Of a DNA stretch of 64,000 bases, positions 25,419 to 33,527 are shown piece after piece. The stretch comes from Pseudomonas abyssi (GTDB lineage Bacteria; Pseudomonadota; Gammaproteobacteria; Pseudomonadales; Pseudomonadaceae). Positions within the stretch are counted from its first letter, which is position 1. Every line of letters begins with the position of its first letter. The translations under genes were made by a program, and so were the position numbers. The DNA lies in the NCBI RefSeq assembly GCF_002307495.1, contig NZ_NTMR01000003.1:186001-250000 (forward strand). The letters are read 5' to 3'. The notes below the pieces were generated by a model. That model did no database searches, was not told the DNA's origin, and saw only the letters and a program-made list of their open reading frames with translations.

Positions 25419-26072
25419 TCAGGCAGCGGAGTGAGCCGGGCCACCCAGACGGTTCATCAGGGTGCGCAGCAGTACGCCGTAGAGCGGCAGGAACAGCAGC
25501 ATGCTGATAATCAGCTTGATGGCGTAGTCGACGGTTGCAATTTCCACCCAGTGCTCGGCCATGAAGGGGTTGCTGCTGTGCCAGAAGGCGACCGAAAAGA
25601 AGGCAAAGGTGTCGGCCAGGTTGCCCAGCACGGTCGACAGGCTGGGGGCAATCCACCAGGCCTTGATACGGCGCAGGCGGTCGAATACCTGAATGTCGAG
25701 TAACTGGCCGATGACATAGGCGACGAAGCTGGCCAGCGAGATGCGCAGGACGAAATCATTGAACGACAGCAGCGATGACACGCCGCGATAGCTGCCTTCC
25801 TGGAACACCACCGACACCAGGTACGAAGCAACCAGCGCCGGCAGCATGACGCGAGCAATGACGCGGCGCGCGGCCTGTTTGCCGAGCAGGCGAACGGTCA
25901 GATCGGTAGCGAGGAAGATGAACGGAAAGCTGAAGGCGCCCCAAGTGGTGTGGTAGCCGAACAATGTGATCGGCAGCTGCACCAGGTAGTTGCTGGCAAT
26001 GATGATGATGATGTGAAAGCTGATCAGCAGTGCGAGCGCGCGGCGCTGCATGCCGGAGGTAAGTACGGTCAT
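25419..26072 (-). CDS. yhhQ: Queuosine precursor transporter YhhQ
   Basis: 217 residues with six transmembrane helices and the VUT/YhhQ signature: ASNYLVQLPITLFGYHTTWGAF near 26-47, FLATDLTVRLLGKQAAR near 53-70, and FVAYVIGQLLDIQVFDRLRR in the middle. YhhQ imports preQ0/preQ1 for tRNA queuosine. AAGGA lies 6 bases before the ATG. A hairpin (CGGACC-GGTCCG, 26093-26108) sits just upstream of the SD. I compared it with preQ1 riboswitches and it does not fit. chrA converges on it. Confidence 0.87.
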   Translation of the reverse strand: MTVLTSGMQRRALALLISFHIIIIIASNYLVQLPITLFGYHTTWGAFSFPFIFLATDLTVRLLGKQAARRVIARVMLPALVASYLVSVVFQEGSYRGVSSLLSFNDFVLRISLASFVAYVIGQLLDIQVFDRLRRIKAWWIAPSLSTVLGNLADTFAFFSVAFWHSSNPFMAEHWVEIATVDYAIKLIISMLLFLPLYGVLLRTLMNRLGGPAHSAA

Positions 26073-26206
26073 GTGTCGTCCTTTTTACGATTCGGACCGG
26101 TTGGTCCGCCGTTTTGTCAAATGGGGTGAGGGAACCCATGTCGTTCGGGGTCGAACGGCGCGCAATTGTACCGGTTTTGCGGCGATTGACTAGCGTCTTT
26201 GCGGCT

Positions 26207-26242
26207 TTCCGACCGGCGGAGCGGGTGCTACGCCGGTCGGAA
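26207..26242. other. Perfect 12-bp hairpin downstream of the M48 peptidase gene
   Basis: TTCCGACCGGCG (26207-26218) pairs perfectly with CGCCGGTCGGAA (26231-26242) around a 12-base loop. It begins 5 bases past the stop codon of the M48 gene on the minus strand. There is no U-run, so it may protect the 3' end or act as a REP-like structure rather than a classic terminator. Confidence 0.45.
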
Positions 26243-26247
26243 GGTGC

Positions 26248-27054
26248 CTATCTGGCGGCTTCGTACAGCGGTTGCACCTGAGGCGTGGCCGCCTGCAGGG
26301 CCTGGATGCGACCGGCGGAAGAGGGGTGAGTGCTCATGAACGCGGGCGGCTCGCCCTGGGACGCGGCCTGCATTTTCTGCCACAGGCTGACCGCAGCCTG
26401 CGGGTTGTAGCCGGCACGGGCTGCCAGTTCCAGACCGATCAGGTCGGCTTCGCTTTCGTTGGAGCGGCTGTTGGGCAGCGTCAGGCCGTACTGCACGGCC
26501 ATCTGAGCTGCCTGGTTGCCGGCATCACCCAATCCGAGCAGGGCGCCTGCCAGCTGGGTGCCCATCTGTGTGACGTAGGCTCGAGAGATGGCTTCGCGGC
26601 CATGCTCGCGCAGGGCGTGGGCAATTTCGTGCCCCATGATCTGGGCGATCTCGTCATCGCTGAGTTGCAGCTGGTCGATGATGCCGGAGTAGAACAGAAT
26701 TTTGCCGCCGGGCGCGCAGCTGGCGTTCAGTTGGTCGTCTTTGATCAGGTTGACTTCCCAGTCCCAGCTGCTGGCGTCGTCGCGGAAATGCGGGACTTCC
26801 TCGATCAGCTTGCCGGCGATCGTGTTGAGACGGCGCACGGTCGCGGCGTTGGTGTTGAGCAGGCCTTGCTTCTTGGCTTCTGCCAGGGTCTCCTGATAGG
26901 CCTCGTCTGCCATCTGGTTGACCTCTTCGGCTGACAGGCCTCCCATCATGTACTGGGTGCGGTTGACGCCGACATTGCCGCCCTGGGTGGTTTGAACGCT
27001 CTGGCAGCCGACCAGCAGAACGAGGGGCAGGCAGAGGAGAAAACGCAGTCGCAT
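26248..27054 (-). CDS. M48-family zinc metalloprotease lipoprotein
   Basis: 268 residues. The lipoprotein signal peptide has the lipobox LVGC (Cys at about 17). The catalytic motif is MGHEIAHALREH (HExxH at about 142-146) with the third zinc ligand in NESEADLIGLELAARAGYNP near 200. The layout matches the LoiP/YcaL type of small M48 lipoproteins (about 250-270 residues) that degrade misfolded outer-membrane proteins in the periplasm. It appears to be a single-gene unit. Confidence 0.87.
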   Translation of the reverse strand: MRLRFLLCLPLVLLVGCQSVQTTQGGNVGVNRTQYMMGGLSAEEVNQMADEAYQETLAEAKKQGLLNTNAATVRRLNTIAGKLIEEVPHFRDDASSWDWEVNLIKDDQLNASCAPGGKILFYSGIIDQLQLSDDEIAQIMGHEIAHALREHGREAISRAYVTQMGTQLAGALLGLGDAGNQAAQMAVQYGLTLPNSRSNESEADLIGLELAARAGYNPQAAVSLWQKMQAASQGEPPAFMSTHPSSAGRIQALQAATPQVQPLYEAAR

Positions 27055-27358
27055 GGCAGATACTTCCTTGGTGTCTGATGAAGTTGGAGTCGGTTGAGTT
27101 CAGGCTGCGCCGACAGGGTCAGGGCAGCGTGACTGGTCGCCCACGGCCGTTGTTGCCGCCAGGCAAAGCAGGCGGCGATGGGTGACGTTGGCGTGGCGCA
27201 AGGGTAACAGAACCGGGCCGGGTGGCGAAAAGTAGTCGTGTTACCTGTGTCACGTTCAGGGCCTGCGCAGGTCTCTAAGCAACGGTTGGGCGCCGCCATT
27301 GTAGAGTCCTGAGCAGGCCCAAGCGGCCTTTCAGTCGATGCTGGCTCGAGGTCTTGCG
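27055..27358. other. Intergenic stretch without a recognisable gene
   Basis: 304 bases between the M48 protease and the entericidin gene, both on the minus strand. It should contain the M48 promoter and the end of the entericidin transcript. No coding frame with a start signal, no strong terminator and no copy of the repeat families was seen. An AT-poor segment near 27090-27200 contains open frames only as chance shadows. Confidence 0.4.
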
Positions 27359-27490
27359 CTAGTTGGCGGCGTCCTGAATACCGTCACCTACCGCCTGAAC
27401 ATCCTCACCGACGCCCGCGACCGTGTTGCAGCCAGTCAGCCCTGCGGTACCAAACAGCGTAAACAGCAAAATCACCAGTGCTTGCTTCAT
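27359..27490 (-). CDS. Entericidin A/B-family lipoprotein
   Basis: A 43-residue peptide. It begins MKQALVILLFTLFGTAGLTG, followed at once by the acylated Cys, and the mature part is CNTVAGVGEDVQAVGDGIQD plus AAN. This is the standard entericidin layout: a lipobox (LTGC) and about 22 mature residues with the G-x-G-x-D repeats. Entericidins are small envelope lipoproteins linked to stationary-phase lysis and stress. The ATG is at 27488-27490 and the TAG stop at 27359-27361. Confidence 0.85.
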   Translation of the reverse strand: MKQALVILLFTLFGTAGLTGCNTVAGVGEDVQAVGDGIQDAAN

Positions 27491-27687
27491 GATCTATGCT
27501 CCTGACAGAAGTTGGAGGTGCCGGAATACTCCAGCCGTAGCTGCCACCTGGCAGGGGCAGCTTAAAGGGTGGGACAGCGAAACGCTGACAAAGTATGCAC
27601 ATGACTGTAGTTTTTTTATCGCTGGCCGATATACCCGATGAAGCGGTATCGTTCGACGCCCTGCAGCCCCCCGAGTAGAGGTAATCC

Positions 27688-29826
27688 ATGAAATTCAGGT
27701 CCATTCAGCTGTCCATCGCCGTTTTGGCCGGTGCCTGCCTGTTTATCGCCGTTGGTGTGATGACGCTCTATTCGGTCTATTCGGCAGAACGTAGTCAGAA
27801 ACATGTGCAGGAACGTTCGCGTGTACTGATCGATGAACTGGTAAAGGATCGGGTACAGGCGATTGCCTCTGGCGAGCAGGCGCGTATCCGCCGTCATCTC
27901 GAGTACCCGCTGGCCGTTGCCTCCCAACTGGCGCAGCTCAACTCGATGCTGGGCCAGATTCAGGATGATGGCATGCCGGCACTGATGATGGGGCGTGAAG
28001 AAATGACCCGCGTCATCCGCATGACGCTGGAGCAGAATCCGAACCTGTGGGACGCCTACGTGGGCTGGGAGCCTAACTCCCTGGATAATCTCGACAGCTT
28101 TTTTGAAGGCATCGAAACCGATGGCTATAACGGTACCGGCCGCTATATGCCGCTGTGGTTCCGAAATGCCGATGGCGAACTGTCCCTCGAGGCCTTGGGC
28201 GATCTTGAGGATGAAACCATTCTCGATAACGGCGTCAGAACCGGCGAATACTATCTTTGCCCGCGCGAGACCATGCGTCCCTGTGTGATCGATCCTGCGC
28301 CCTACGAGGTGGGTGGCAAAACCGTTTTGCTGTCGTCTTTCACGGTGCCGATCATCAGCGATGGCGAGTTCATGGGCGTCGCCGGTGCCGACCTCTCCAT
28401 GGATTTTTTGCAGGGTATGCTGCGCGCAAGTGACGAGGATCTGTACGACGGTGCAGGCGAGCAGGCGCTGGTCAGCTCCACCGGACGTCTGGTGGCTTAT
28501 ACCGGGGAGGGCGCCAAACCGGGCGACCAGGCAGCTACCGTGCTGGATAAGCAGGAGCTTGAAAGTATTTCCAGACTAGGCAGCGAGCCGCTGTTCGAGG
28601 TGGATCGCGAGGGGACTGATCATATGCAGTTGATCATGCCGATCACCCTGGATGGTACTGACGTGCGCTGGGCTCTGGTTATCAAGCTGCCGCTGGATGT
28701 GGTCATGGCGGAGTTCAACCAACTGGATAACGATCTTACCGACATGCGTGTTCAGGACTCGCTGCTGTTGGCGGGTATCGGCCTGCTGGTGGCGCTGGCC
28801 GGCCTGGTCGTGATGGTGTTGCTGGCCTACAGTCTGGCCAAACCGGCCCGCCAGCTGGTGGCGATGCTGGATGACATCGCTAAGGGCGAAGGGGATTTGA
28901 CCAAGCGTCTGGCGGCTGATCGAGCGGACGAGCTGGGCGATATTGCCCGTGGCTTCAATGCCTTCCTGGACAAATTGCAGGGCATGATCCGCGAAGTGGT
29001 CGGCTCGGTGCAGCAGGTGACCGATGCCTCCGAGCATACGGCGGATATCGCGATGCGCACCAACGACGGCGTGCAGCGTCAGCTCAGCGAGATCGACCTG
29101 GTTGCCACCGCTGTCACCGAAATGACCGCCACCGCGCAGGACGTGGCGCGCAATGCCTCTCAGGCTGCCAGCGCCGCGCACAATGCTGACGGCTCCGCCA
29201 GCCATGGCCGTGAAGTCGTTAGGGCGACCTCTGAAACCATTCAGAGCCTGTCGCAGGATATTCAGCGCGCGGTGGACAGCGTTCAGGCGTTGGCCCGTAA
29301 CAGCGAGAACATCACCGGTATCCTCGACACCATTCGTGGCATTGCCGAGCAGACCAACCTGCTGGCTTTGAACGCTGCCATTGAGGCCGCCCGTGCTGGC
29401 GAACAAGGTCGCGGTTTTGCCGTGGTGGCTGATGAAGTGCGTAACCTGGCGCAAAAAACCCAGAGTTCGACGGAAGAAATTCAGCACATGATCGAGCAAC
29501 TGCAAAACGGCACCCGCGATACCGTGAAGGTGATGGAGCAGAGCCGTACACGCACCGAGCAGAGTGTATTGCAGGCAGAAGAGGCCGATGCGGCGTTGAC
29601 GTCGATTACCCAGGCAGTATCGGTGATCAATGATATGAACAACCAGATCGCCAGCGCCGCCGAGGAACAAAGCGCGGTAGCCGAAGACATCAACCGCAAT
29701 GTGACCACCATCGACACGGTGGCCAAGGCGGTCGCCAAGGGTGCCGATGAGGCCTCACAGGCCAGCGGCTCGCTGACCAAGCTGGCTGAGCATCAGCGTC
29801 GACTGATCAATCAGTTCAAGGTCTGA
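27688..29826 (+). CDS. Methyl-accepting chemotaxis protein with dCache sensor
   Basis: 712 residues. A first transmembrane helix (about 8-30) is followed by a large periplasmic domain of some 320 residues with dCache_1 features ([20 protein letters not shown] near 112, then [13 protein letters not shown] and [20 protein letters not shown]). A second helix lies at about 350-375, then HAMP and the signalling domain with the hairpin tip [20 protein letters not shown]. No C-terminal CheR/CheB pentapeptide is present. The double-Cache fold often binds amino acids or organic acids. The last 16 bases overlap the 3' end of the convergent SRAP gene. AGAGG precedes the ATG. Confidence 0.92.
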   Translation: MKFRSIQLSIAVLAGACLFIAVGVMTLYSVYSAERSQKHVQERSRVLIDELVKDRVQAIASGEQARIRRHLEYPLAVASQLAQLNSMLGQIQDDGMPALMMGREEMTRVIRMTLEQNPNLWDAYVGWEPNSLDNLDSFFEGIETDGYNGTGRYMPLWFRNADGELSLEALGDLEDETILDNGVRTGEYYLCPRETMRPCVIDPAPYEVGGKTVLLSSFTVPIISDGEFMGVAGADLSMDFLQGMLRASDEDLYDGAGEQALVSSTGRLVAYTGEGAKPGDQAATVLDKQELESISRLGSEPLFEVDREGTDHMQLIMPITLDGTDVRWALVIKLPLDVVMAEFNQLDNDLTDMRVQDSLLLAGIGLLVALAGLVVMVLLAYSLAKPARQLVAMLDDIAKGEGDLTKRLAADRADELGDIARGFNAFLDKLQGMIREVVGSVQQVTDASEHTADIAMRTNDGVQRQLSEIDLVATAVTEMTATAQDVARNASQAASAAHNADGSASHGREVVRATSETIQSLSQDIQRAVDSVQALARNSENITGILDTIRGIAEQTNLLALNAAIEAARAGEQGRGFAVVADEVRNLAQKTQSSTEEIQHMIEQLQNGTRDTVKVMEQSRTRTEQSVLQAEEADAALTSITQAVSVINDMNNQIASAAEEQSAVAEDINRNVTTIDTVAKAVAKGADEASQASGSLTKLAEHQRRLINQFKV

Positions 29827-30461
29827 GCCGGGCCGCTCGGGTTGCAGCAATGCGGCCCGGCCGTGGCCGGGTTGCTGACTGCCGGGTTGACCGGGTAGAT
29901 CATCTCGATACGCCCCTCGGCGTTCAGTAGCAGCGGCTGCAGGGCGCTGACAGCGGTGCGGTCGGCCAGCCAGATGGCCTGCTCTCCGCTGTTCAGGGCC
30001 GCTGGCATGCGATCGCCAAGGCGGCCGGCCAGTCCCTTGGCAGGCACGGTGATCAAGGCGCAGCTATCCCAGAATTGGCCGTCATCAAGCTGGTAGCGCT
30101 CCCATAGCCCCGCCAGTGCCAGCCCTCCTTCCTTTCGTCGCACGTACCAGGGTTGCTTGCGCGCCCCCTGCTGCAGCCAGAGAAAGTAACCATCAACCGG
30201 GATCAGGCAGCGTCGCTGGGCAAAGGCCTGGCGGAACATGGGCTTTTCATGCAGGTACTCGGCGCGGGCCGAGAAACTGGCGCGACTGAGGTCAGTCAGC
30301 CAGGTCGGGGTAAGATTCCATAGCACCTGTACACACTCGATCTGGCCGGCTTGTTTGCGCAGGATCAATAGCGGTTTGCCCGGAGCCAGGTTCCAGCTGG
30401 GTTTCCAGTCGGCGGGCAGGTGGCTGTGCGGAGGGCTGAACTGGGCAAGTCGACCGCTCAC
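29811..30461 (-). CDS. SRAP (YedK/HMCES-like) protein lacking all catalytic residues
   Basis: 216 residues with a GTG start. It aligns with the SOS-response-associated peptidase fold: MSGRLAQ for [18 protein letters not shown] for [24 protein letters not shown] for AICFADGWFEW, and GRLGDRMP for VDIHDRRP. In active YedK, Cys2 forms the thiazolidine cross-link to abasic DNA, helped by Asn75, Glu105 and His160. Here these are Ser, Ser (FSARAEY), Leu and Gly. The Arg of the NAR motif is kept. It is the last gene of a three-gene operon, overlapping DUF2007 by 4 bases. It may bind DNA without cross-linking. Codon use looks normal, so it is not simply decaying. Confidence 0.82.
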   Translation of the reverse strand: MSGRLAQFSPPHSHLPADWKPSWNLAPGKPLLILRKQAGQIECVQVLWNLTPTWLTDLSRASFSARAEYLHEKPMFRQAFAQRRCLIPVDGYFLWLQQGARKQPWYVRRKEGGLALAGLWERYQLDDGQFWDSCALITVPAKGLAGRLGDRMPAALNSGEQAIWLADRTAVSALQPLLLNAEGRIEMIYPVNPAVSNPATAGPHCCNPSGPAQTLN

Positions 30462-30718
30462 GGCTGCTGCTCCGGGCTGATCTGCCAGCTGTCATCGTCG
30501 TCAACCGGCGTAGCGCTGAGATATTGCTGAATCAGCTGGTCGCTGCGTGCCTGGTCTTCATCCTGCACCCACAGGCCAAGCAGGTCATGTACCGGCAAGT
30601 CACCGATTGCGCCTTGCAGATAGCGTCCACTGACCTGGCTGTGGATGTGGTGATCGGCCAGCATGGCGCACAGCAGGTCGGCTTCGGCCAGATCGGCCGG
30701 TCGGTAGACGCATTGCAT
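30458..30718 (-). CDS. DUF2007 small protein
   Basis: 86 residues with the DUF2007 pattern: VYRPADLAEADLLCAMLADHHIHSQV at the N-terminus (a ferredoxin-like fold resembling PII-type signal proteins), a variable GRYLQGAIGDLP segment, and the conserved LWVQDEDQARSDQLIQQYL near 49-67. It is predicted cytoplasmic. It begins 2 bases after the CPXCG gene and its stop overlaps the SRAP start (GTGA). Function unknown. Confidence 0.8.
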   Translation of the reverse strand: MQCVYRPADLAEADLLCAMLADHHIHSQVSGRYLQGAIGDLPVHDLLGLWVQDEDQARSDQLIQQYLSATPVDDDDSWQISPEQQP

Positions 30719-30720
30719 GC

Positions 30721-30915
30721 TCAGTCCTGTTCCCGGCGCAGGTCGATATGGACTTCTTCGCTGTGCTCATCCATCCACAGGCTGACCAGAATCGGCTGGC
30801 AGCAGATCTCGCAATCCTCGGTATAGGACTGGCTGCCACCGCTCAAATCGAGCAGCAGGGTGATCGGTTCGCCACAGTGTGGGCAAGTGAGGTTGGCTTC
30901 TTCCAGTGCCTGCAC
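30721..30915 (-). CDS. CPXCG-motif cysteine-rich protein
   Basis: 64 residues with TCPHCGEPITLLLDLSGGSQ, then YTEDCEICCQPILVSL: two Cys pairs forming a likely zinc ribbon, the CPxCG family. The frame is open to a TTG at 30966, but the GTG at 30915 fits the homologous N-terminus and has GGAG 8 bases upstream, so I chose it. It is first in the operon with DUF2007 and the SRAP gene. Function unknown. Confidence 0.8.
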   Translation of the reverse strand: MQALEEANLTCPHCGEPITLLLDLSGGSQSYTEDCEICCQPILVSLWMDEHSEEVHIDLRREQD

Positions 30916-31028
30916 TGGGAGTACTCCGTCGGACGTGTGTGACACAAAGTGTAGCGGTATCGTCAATCTGGCGAAACCACGGTCAGCGACGCATAATGCG
31001 CGGCTGATGATAAGACTCAGAGGGTGAC

Positions 31029-32171
31029 ATGAGCGAGTTCGAGGGCATCCGCCCGTACAACGATGCCGAAGTACCGGCGGTGCTGCAGCGACTGCTGGCC
31101 GATCAGGAGTTGATGCGCATGCTGGCGGCCTATCGGCTGCCGAAGCTGAATCGGCTGCTGCCGGGGCTCAGTCGTCGCGTGGTACAGGCAGCATTGCGCC
31201 GGGAAGCACGTGGCGTGGCGACGGTAGAGGACCTGCAACACCGCCTGGAGCCCTACCTCGATCGGCTGATCGAGCGCAGCACGCTGGAGGTTACCTACAG
31301 CGGTCTGGACCAGCTCAGCGCCACCCAGCCACACCTGTTTATCGCCAACCATCGCGATATCGTGATGGACCCCGCCTTTGTCAACTATGCGCTCTATCAC
31401 GCCGGCCATCCGACGCCGCGTATCGCCATTGGCGATAACCTGCTGCAGCGCCCCTTTGTCAGCGATCTGATGCGGCTGAACAAGAGCTTTATCGTGCATC
31501 GCTCCCTGACGGGACGGCGCGAGAAGCTGCAGGCCTATCAGAATCTGTCCGCCTATATCAGCCACTCGATTGCCGAGGGTGAGTCGATCTGGATTGCTCA
31601 GGCCGAAGGGCGCGCCAAGGACGGCCTGGATGAAACCGATTCGGCGATCATCAAGATGTTTTGCATGAGCCGCAAGAGCGAGCCTTTTGACGAGGTGATC
31701 GCGTCACTGAACATGGTGCCGGTGTCGATCTCTTACGAGTGGGACCCCTGTGACGGCATGAAGGCGCGCGAGCTGGAGCAGCGTGCCCGGACCGGAGCCT
31801 ACGTGAAGGAGGCAGGCGAGGACGATCGTTCCATCGCCATGGGGCTGACCGGTTACAAGGGGCGGGTGCACGTGGCCTTTGGGACGCCGTTGCCGGCCGG
31901 GATGGCGGATGCCCGTGCGGTGGTGGCCGAGGTGGACCGCCAGGTGCTGGGCAACTATCGCCTGTATCCGTCCAACTACCTTGCCTTTGAGCAGCAGGAC
32001 GCGTTGCCGCCGGCGTTGTCCGATTGGCGAGAGGGCTTTTCGGCGCTTGAGTTGGCGCAGGAGCAGCAGCGCTTCAGCGCGCGCCTTGACGCTTTACCCG
32101 AGGCGCTGCGTCCGTACTGGCTGTTGCAGTATGCCAATCCGGTGCGCAGCCGCCTGCGGGTGCTTCCCTAG
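31029..32171 (+). CDS. Glycerol-3-phosphate/lysophosphatidate acyltransferase-family protein
   Basis: 380 residues. The PlsC-like block I reads FIANHRDIVMDPA, with five rather than four residues between His and Asp; the same NHRDIV[ML]D form is usual in this subfamily. Block III-like IWIAQAEGRAKDGLDETDSA lies near 196-215. There is no clear transmembrane helix. It probably transfers an acyl chain to a glycerophosphate or related acceptor at the inner membrane. GAGGG precedes the ATG. Its stop TAG (32169-32171) lies in the left CTAG of repeat copy C. Confidence 0.8.
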   Translation: MSEFEGIRPYNDAEVPAVLQRLLADQELMRMLAAYRLPKLNRLLPGLSRRVVQAALRREARGVATVEDLQHRLEPYLDRLIERSTLEVTYSGLDQLSATQPHLFIANHRDIVMDPAFVNYALYHAGHPTPRIAIGDNLLQRPFVSDLMRLNKSFIVHRSLTGRREKLQAYQNLSAYISHSIAEGESIWIAQAEGRAKDGLDETDSAIIKMFCMSRKSEPFDEVIASLNMVPVSISYEWDPCDGMKARELEQRARTGAYVKEAGEDDRSIAMGLTGYKGRVHVAFGTPLPAGMADARAVVAEVDRQVLGNYRLYPSNYLAFEQQDALPPALSDWREGFSALELAQEQQRFSARLDALPEALRPYWLLQYANPVRSRLRVLP

Positions 32172-32305
32172 GGGCTGTTGACGTTTCGTTCATCCACCTG
32201 TTGCTGCCTGTAAGGCCGCCAATCAAGAAGCAAGGAGGACAGTCGCCTTGCCAGGCCGAAACAAAACTACGGCAGGCGGGCGAGCGAAACGTCAACAGAC
32301 CCTAG
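32168..32305. repeat. Palindromic CTAG-bounded element, family 1, copy C, between two convergent genes
   Basis: A 138-base element between CTAG at 32168-32171 and CTAG at 32302-32305. Terminal repeats are GGGCTGTTGACGTTTCGTTC on the left and, complemented, GGTCTGTTGACGTTTCGCTC on the right (two mismatches). The interior CTGTTGCTGCCTGTAAGGCC and the next bases match copy B. The left CTAG supplies the stop codon of the acyltransferase (plus strand); the right CTAG supplies the stop of the 91-residue membrane protein (minus strand). Confidence 0.78.
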
Positions 32306-32577
32306 AGCTGGGTGCTGGTCAGCGATAGCAGCGTGGCCAGGCCCAGGCACACGGCGCCGACACTGTAGAACAGGCGGTTGATGCGCTGATCGCGGGTGAG
32401 AGTCGGCTCGCTCTCACTGGGCGGCAGGGTTGCCAGTCGCTGACGGCCCAGGCTGCTGCGCAGTTGGGTGGCGATCCACAACCAGCTGCCGTTGACGGCA
32501 AAGAACAGGGCAAGGCCGTTGAGGACCAGTGCCGGGTTTTCCAGGTAATAAAGCCAGGCTGCCTGCAATGGGAACAC
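32302..32577 (-). CDS. Small membrane protein of unknown function
   Basis: 91 residues with two hydrophobic segments (about 15-37, PALVLNGLALFFAVNGSWLWIA, and about 69-88, VGAVCLGLATLLSLTS) joined by a hydrophilic loop. No family recognised. The GTG start at 32577 has GGAGG 7 bases upstream, a strong initiation signal that supports it as a real gene. Its TAG stop is within repeat copy C. Confidence 0.62.
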   Translation of the reverse strand: MFPLQAAWLYYLENPALVLNGLALFFAVNGSWLWIATQLRSSLGRQRLATLPPSESEPTLTRDQRINRLFYSVGAVCLGLATLLSLTSTQL

Positions 32578-32850
32578 GGCAGTACCTCCGGTGTCTCGGA
32601 CTCGGGCAACCAGCTGTCTATTATTGTGGTTTTACAGGTTACGACGGAGTACAAAAAAGGGATGACATGGCGCGGCATTTTCAGTGCGCCGGTTCATAAG
32701 CGCGGCCGATGTTATGCCAGGCCGCGATTGATTTCGACTCGGATTGATCACTTTCCGATCAATGGTTGTCCAAGTACAGCGTGTTACTCTTTTTCGACGA
32801 CAGCGCCGGTAGCAGGTTCGGCGGGGTCGCTTTCAGCGAGGTGGTTAATC

Positions 32851-33312
32851 ATGAAAAAGCAGGCGTTTGCAGCAGTTGTACTAGGTGCGCTTCTGGCGCT
32901 GGGTGGTTGTGCGTCGTCCCTGACCGGTGATGTGTACAGCCGGGAAGATGCCAGAGCACCGCAGACGGTGCGTCAGGGCACTGTCGAATCGGTTCGTTTG
33001 GTTCAGATTGAAGGCACCAAGACGGTGATCGGGCCGGCTGCGGGTGCGGCAATCGGTGGTGTTGCCGGTAGCACGGTCGGCGGCGGGCGCGGCAGTACGA
33101 TTGCTGCCATTGTGGGTGCGCTTGCCGGTGGCGTTGCCGGGGCGGCGGCCGAGGAGGGTATTACCCGGACCCAGGGTGTGGAAATTACCGTCAATGAAGA
33201 TGGTGGCTATACTCGAGCCTACGTGCAGGAAGCCGTGGATGGAGTGAACTTTGCGCCCGGTGACCGTGTTCGCATCATGACGGTCAATGGCCAGTCTCGG
33301 GTGGTCAAGTAG
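32851..33312 (+). CDS. Glycine-zipper outer-membrane lipoprotein, SlyB-like
   Basis: 153 residues. The lipobox LGGC gives an acylated Cys at about residue 20. The middle has a glycine zipper (GPAAGAAIGGVAGSTVGGGR, then IVGALAGGVAGAAAEEG) between a short N-terminal strand and a C-terminal beta domain (VEITVNEDGGYTRAYVQE, GDRVRIMTVNG). This is the SlyB/PcpE layout, a lipoprotein that surrounds outer-membrane proteins under stress. The ATG at 32851 has GAGGT upstream; the longer open frame covers the promoter region. The 273 bases upstream hold no other gene. Confidence 0.82.
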   Translation: MKKQAFAAVVLGALLALGGCASSLTGDVYSREDARAPQTVRQGTVESVRLVQIEGTKTVIGPAAGAAIGGVAGSTVGGGRGSTIAAIVGALAGGVAGAAAEEGITRTQGVEITVNEDGGYTRAYVQEAVDGVNFAPGDRVRIMTVNGQSRVVK

Positions 33313-33394
33313 CCGATCATGCGGCCGTGCTGGCACCGGCGCCGCTGCCTGTGACACCAGGTTACGCATTTTGTAACGGATTCAGCGGCTTGCG

Positions 33395-33425
33395 TTGATC
33401 GGCTAGAGGGGCTTGCCTCTATAAT
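33395..33425 (+). promoter_or_regulatory. Candidate promoter of the mnh operon
   Basis: A perfect -10 TATAAT at 33420-33425 is preceded by TTGATC at 33395-33400 with a long 19-base spacer. The spacer includes a short hairpin AGAGG/CCTCT. It would give a leader of about 95 bases before mnhA. The spacing is suboptimal, so a regulator may assist. Confidence 0.45.
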
Positions 33426-33453
33426 GACCTGCGCTTCCTGAGCACTATGGCTC

Positions 33454-33481
33454 GGCAACACTGTGGTTACCCGGTGTTGCC
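33454..33481 (+). promoter_or_regulatory. Leader hairpin of the mnh operon
   Basis: GGCAACAC (33454-33461) pairs with GTGTTGCC (33474-33481), a perfect 8-bp stem with a 12-base loop, in the untranslated leader about 47 bases before the mnhA start. No U-tract follows. It may stabilise the leader or take part in salt- or pH-dependent control; there is no direct evidence. Confidence 0.35.
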
Positions 33482-33527
33482 GTGCTGGCACGGAGGCCGC
33501 AATGGCCATATAAGGAGCTAGTCCTGC

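Noticed and set aside
26085-26112. preQ1 riboswitch upstream of yhhQ
   Set aside because: There is a hairpin (CGGACC/GGTCCG) followed by TAAAAAGGA, but the 4-base loop cannot make the preQ1-I pseudoknot and the A-rich tail is simply the SD region.
28576-29670. 364-residue minus-strand frame within the chemoreceptor gene
   Set aside because: It is antisense to a certain MCP, with no homologous motif.
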